A stretch of 64,000 bases of DNA from Clostridiales bacterium (GTDB lineage Bacteria; Bacillota; Clostridia; Lachnospirales; Lachnospiraceae): positions 1 to 64,000 of the forward strand of contig JAJQCD010000008.1 in NCBI GenBank assembly GCA_021202925.1, given 5' to 3'. Of this stretch, positions 62,620-64,000 are shown in pieces. The translations under genes and the position numbers were made by a program. How positions within the stretch are numbered: position 1 is the first letter of the stretch; each line of letters begins with the position of its first letter. Under the pieces are notes generated by a model, which had not been told where the DNA came from, did no database searches, and saw only the letters and a program-made list of their open reading frames with translations.

Positions 62620-63879
62620 ATGAATAGAACTTATGAATATGATGTAGTTGTTGTCGGCGGAGGAACGGCCGGCGTGTCAGCGGCGGTCGGCGCCAGACGA
62701 AGCGGCGCCAGAACTCTTTTGATCGAACGCAACGCCTATCTTGGCGGCGAAGCGACCCACTCCGGGGTCGGCGCTTTCTGCGGATTCTTCTCCTGCGGGG
62801 AAAATCCGGTGCAGGTTGTTGCCGGTGTCGGCGAGATGGTTCTGGAGGAAATGAAAAAACTTGGCCCAACCATCGATGTCATCATTTCTGCCGTTGGAAA
62901 TAAAAACATCAATTTTCAGCCGGAGTATCTGAAATGCGCCATGGAAAATCTTCTGGATAAGGAGGACGTAACCTGTCTCCTGCACGCCAGAGTCATTGAC
63001 GCCAACGTAGAAAACGGAACGATTCAGTCTATCCTCTGTGTCGATGACGAAGGGATGTTCACCGTCCGGGCGGCCACCTTTGTGGATACCTCTGGTGACG
63101 CGAACCTGGCGCACATGGCAGGTGCCAGCACAAACTGGGGCGATGCGGATGGTAATGTCCAGGCAGCCACCCTCCCCTTCCGCTTAAGCGGCGTCGACAC
63201 CTCTCAGGATATGACCCCGGCCGCAGTTGAACGCGCCGTAAAAAAGGCCAAAGAGTCCGGCATTCCGAATCTGACCAAAGAAAAAGGATTCATTCTGAAA
63301 AAAATCGACTCCAATATTGTGTCCGTGCTGCTTCCCAGTGTAATCCCACAGGGAATGACGGCAGAGGATCTGACCGAAATGGAAAAGAATACCAGGAAAC
63401 AGGTGCTTTACTATGTGCAGGCCCTGAAAACCTACATGCCCGGTATGGAAAACTGTGAACTGGCCATGATCGGTCCATCCATTGGTTTCCGTGAAACGAG
63501 AAGACTCGTCGGGCGTGAGACCATCACCGTAGACGACGTCCTCAACCGACGCAAACGTGACGACAGTGTCGCCCGTGGTGGCTGGAAACCGGAAATTCAC
63601 AAGGACGTCAACAAGATGGGAACCTATCTGGAAGTGACAGGAGGCAGTTATTTCGACATTCCTCTTGGCGCACTGCAGTCAGCGGATATCGATAACCTCT
63701 ATGGCGCCGGTCGGATGGTCTCTTCCGACGAAGCCGCCTTCGCTGCTGTCCGCGTCATGGGCACATGCTTCGCCACCGGCCATGCGGCCGGAGTCGCCGC
63801 CGCATGCCAGGCTCTCAACGGAACTGCTGACATTGAACGGGTACGGGCGGAACTGCTCCGCCAGAACGCCCTGGTCTGA
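62620..63879 (+). CDS. FAD-dependent oxidoreductase (FAD_oxidored type)
   Basis: A 419-residue flavoprotein. The dinucleotide fold is VVVVGGGTAGVSAAVGARRSG with the acidic ribose site LIERNAYLGGEATHSGVGAF. A middle domain contains TFVDTSGDANLAHMAGA, and the C-terminus carries LGALQSADIDNLYGAGRM and RVMGTCFATGHAAGVAAA, closing the FAD site. It lacks a visible Fe-S cluster or a signal peptide. Homologues oxidise or reduce diverse acids. The ATG has AGGAGG 6 bases upstream. It lies 33 bp after the transporter. Confidence 0.85.
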   Translation: MNRTYEYDVVVVGGGTAGVSAAVGARRSGARTLLIERNAYLGGEATHSGVGAFCGFFSCGENPVQVVAGVGEMVLEEMKKLGPTIDVIISAVGNKNINFQPEYLKCAMENLLDKEDVTCLLHARVIDANVENGTIQSILCVDDEGMFTVRAATFVDTSGDANLAHMAGASTNWGDADGNVQAATLPFRLSGVDTSQDMTPAAVERAVKKAKESGIPNLTKEKGFILKKIDSNIVSVLLPSVIPQGMTAEDLTEMEKNTRKQVLYYVQALKTYMPGMENCELAMIGPSIGFRETRRLVGRETITVDDVLNRRKRDDSVARGGWKPEIHKDVNKMGTYLEVTGGSYFDIPLGALQSADIDNLYGAGRMVSSDEAAFAAVRVMGTCFATGHAAGVAAACQALNGTADIERVRAELLRQNALV

Positions 63880-63894
63880 GAAAGGAGACAAAAC

Positions 63895-64000
63895 ATGACA
63901 CTGCCTGAAGTACGAGTCATCATTGACGAAGTAGACGCACAGATCAAACCCCTGTTTCTGAAACGAATGGAGTGCGCAACCTGTGTAGCCGAAGCAAAAG
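63895..64000 (+). CDS. chorismate mutase-like protein (AroQ class), N-terminal part
   Basis: The first 35 residues read MTLPEVRVIIDEVDAQIKPL, then FLKRMECATCVAEAK before the window edge. This matches the first helix of the AroQ chorismate mutase fold, with its IDxxDxxIxxLFxxRM pattern and the Arg and Lys of the active site. The ATG at 63895 has AAGGAG about 8 bases upstream and follows the flavoprotein by 15 bp. Whether it converts chorismate or a related substrate, or is fused to a second domain, cannot be told from this part. Confidence 0.72.
   Translation, partial: MTLPEVRVIIDEVDAQIKPLFLKRMECATCVAEAK

Overview
The window looks like a chromosomal segment from a fairly GC-rich anaerobic Bacillota, most likely Clostridia and probably Lachnospiraceae-like. 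The evidence is AGGAGG-type ribosome binding sites almost everywhere, a CIRCE-controlled groES-groEL operon, a tryptophan T-box leader, a tetrahydrofolate riboswitch in front of a folT-type ECF component, a two-subunit PyrK/PyrD dihydroorotate dehydrogenase, an Rrf2/CymR-cysK pair, cdaA-cdaR, and many small membrane proteins of the kind common in Lachnospiraceae. I see no rRNA, tRNA, insertion sequence, integrase or CRISPR array. It is mostly core metabolism, with 67 genes called, two of them cut by the window edges.

Layout. 1-4.4 kb: the 5' part of guaA, a divergent transglutaminase-like protein and a DUF4349 lipoprotein, then an AI-2E-type permease. 4.4-14.1 kb, minus strand: hisC, a second aminotransferase, an O-antigen-polymerase-like membrane protein, and a run of two membrane proteins, cdaA, cdaR, ptsH and ptsI. 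14.1-20.7 kb: a TIM-barrel epimerase, guaB, a small membrane protein, groEL and groES with CIRCE, and a divergent acidic Ala-rich protein. 20.5-25.4 kb: cysK, an Rrf2 regulator, a PepV-type dipeptidase, an oxidoreductase, an S51 peptidase and a small protein. 25.4-30.5 kb: efp, argS, an unusual ParB-like/BMP fusion and a phosphoesterase. 30.7-34.2 kb: aroD facing thrH, a PRC-barrel protein, nrdR, yqeG and aroK.

34.3-45 kb: an unknown membrane protein, a DUF2232 protein, a tannase-like lipoprotein, purE-purM-purN-purD, an N-terminally extended M29 aminopeptidase and small membrane proteins. 45.1-48.7 kb: pyrF-pyrK-pyrD-pyrE followed by a 49-residue membrane protein, VanZ and another small membrane protein. 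48.8-53.8 kb: a GNAT protein, an Mrp/Nbp35 ATPase, a small alarmone synthetase, a CHAP hydrolase behind folT and its THF riboswitch, and a divergent pair of HTH regulators. 53.9-58.9 kb: trpE-G-D-C-F behind a T-box leader. 59.0-64.0 kb: a YdiB-type shikimate/quinate dehydrogenase, a LysR regulator, an SLC13/DASS carboxylate transporter, an FAD-dependent oxidoreductase and a chorismate-mutase-like protein that runs off the end.

The last cluster is the best candidate for something undescribed: carboxylate import, a hydroxy-acid dehydrogenase, a flavoprotein and a chorismate-mutase fold sit beside the trp operon and look like a dedicated aromatic or alicyclic acid route. Other points worth a look are the cytosolic ParB-like/BMP fusion, the joining of c-di-AMP synthesis to the general PTS genes, and the operator-like repeats between the two HTH genes. 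All functional statements come from reading motifs and context; no database search was run.
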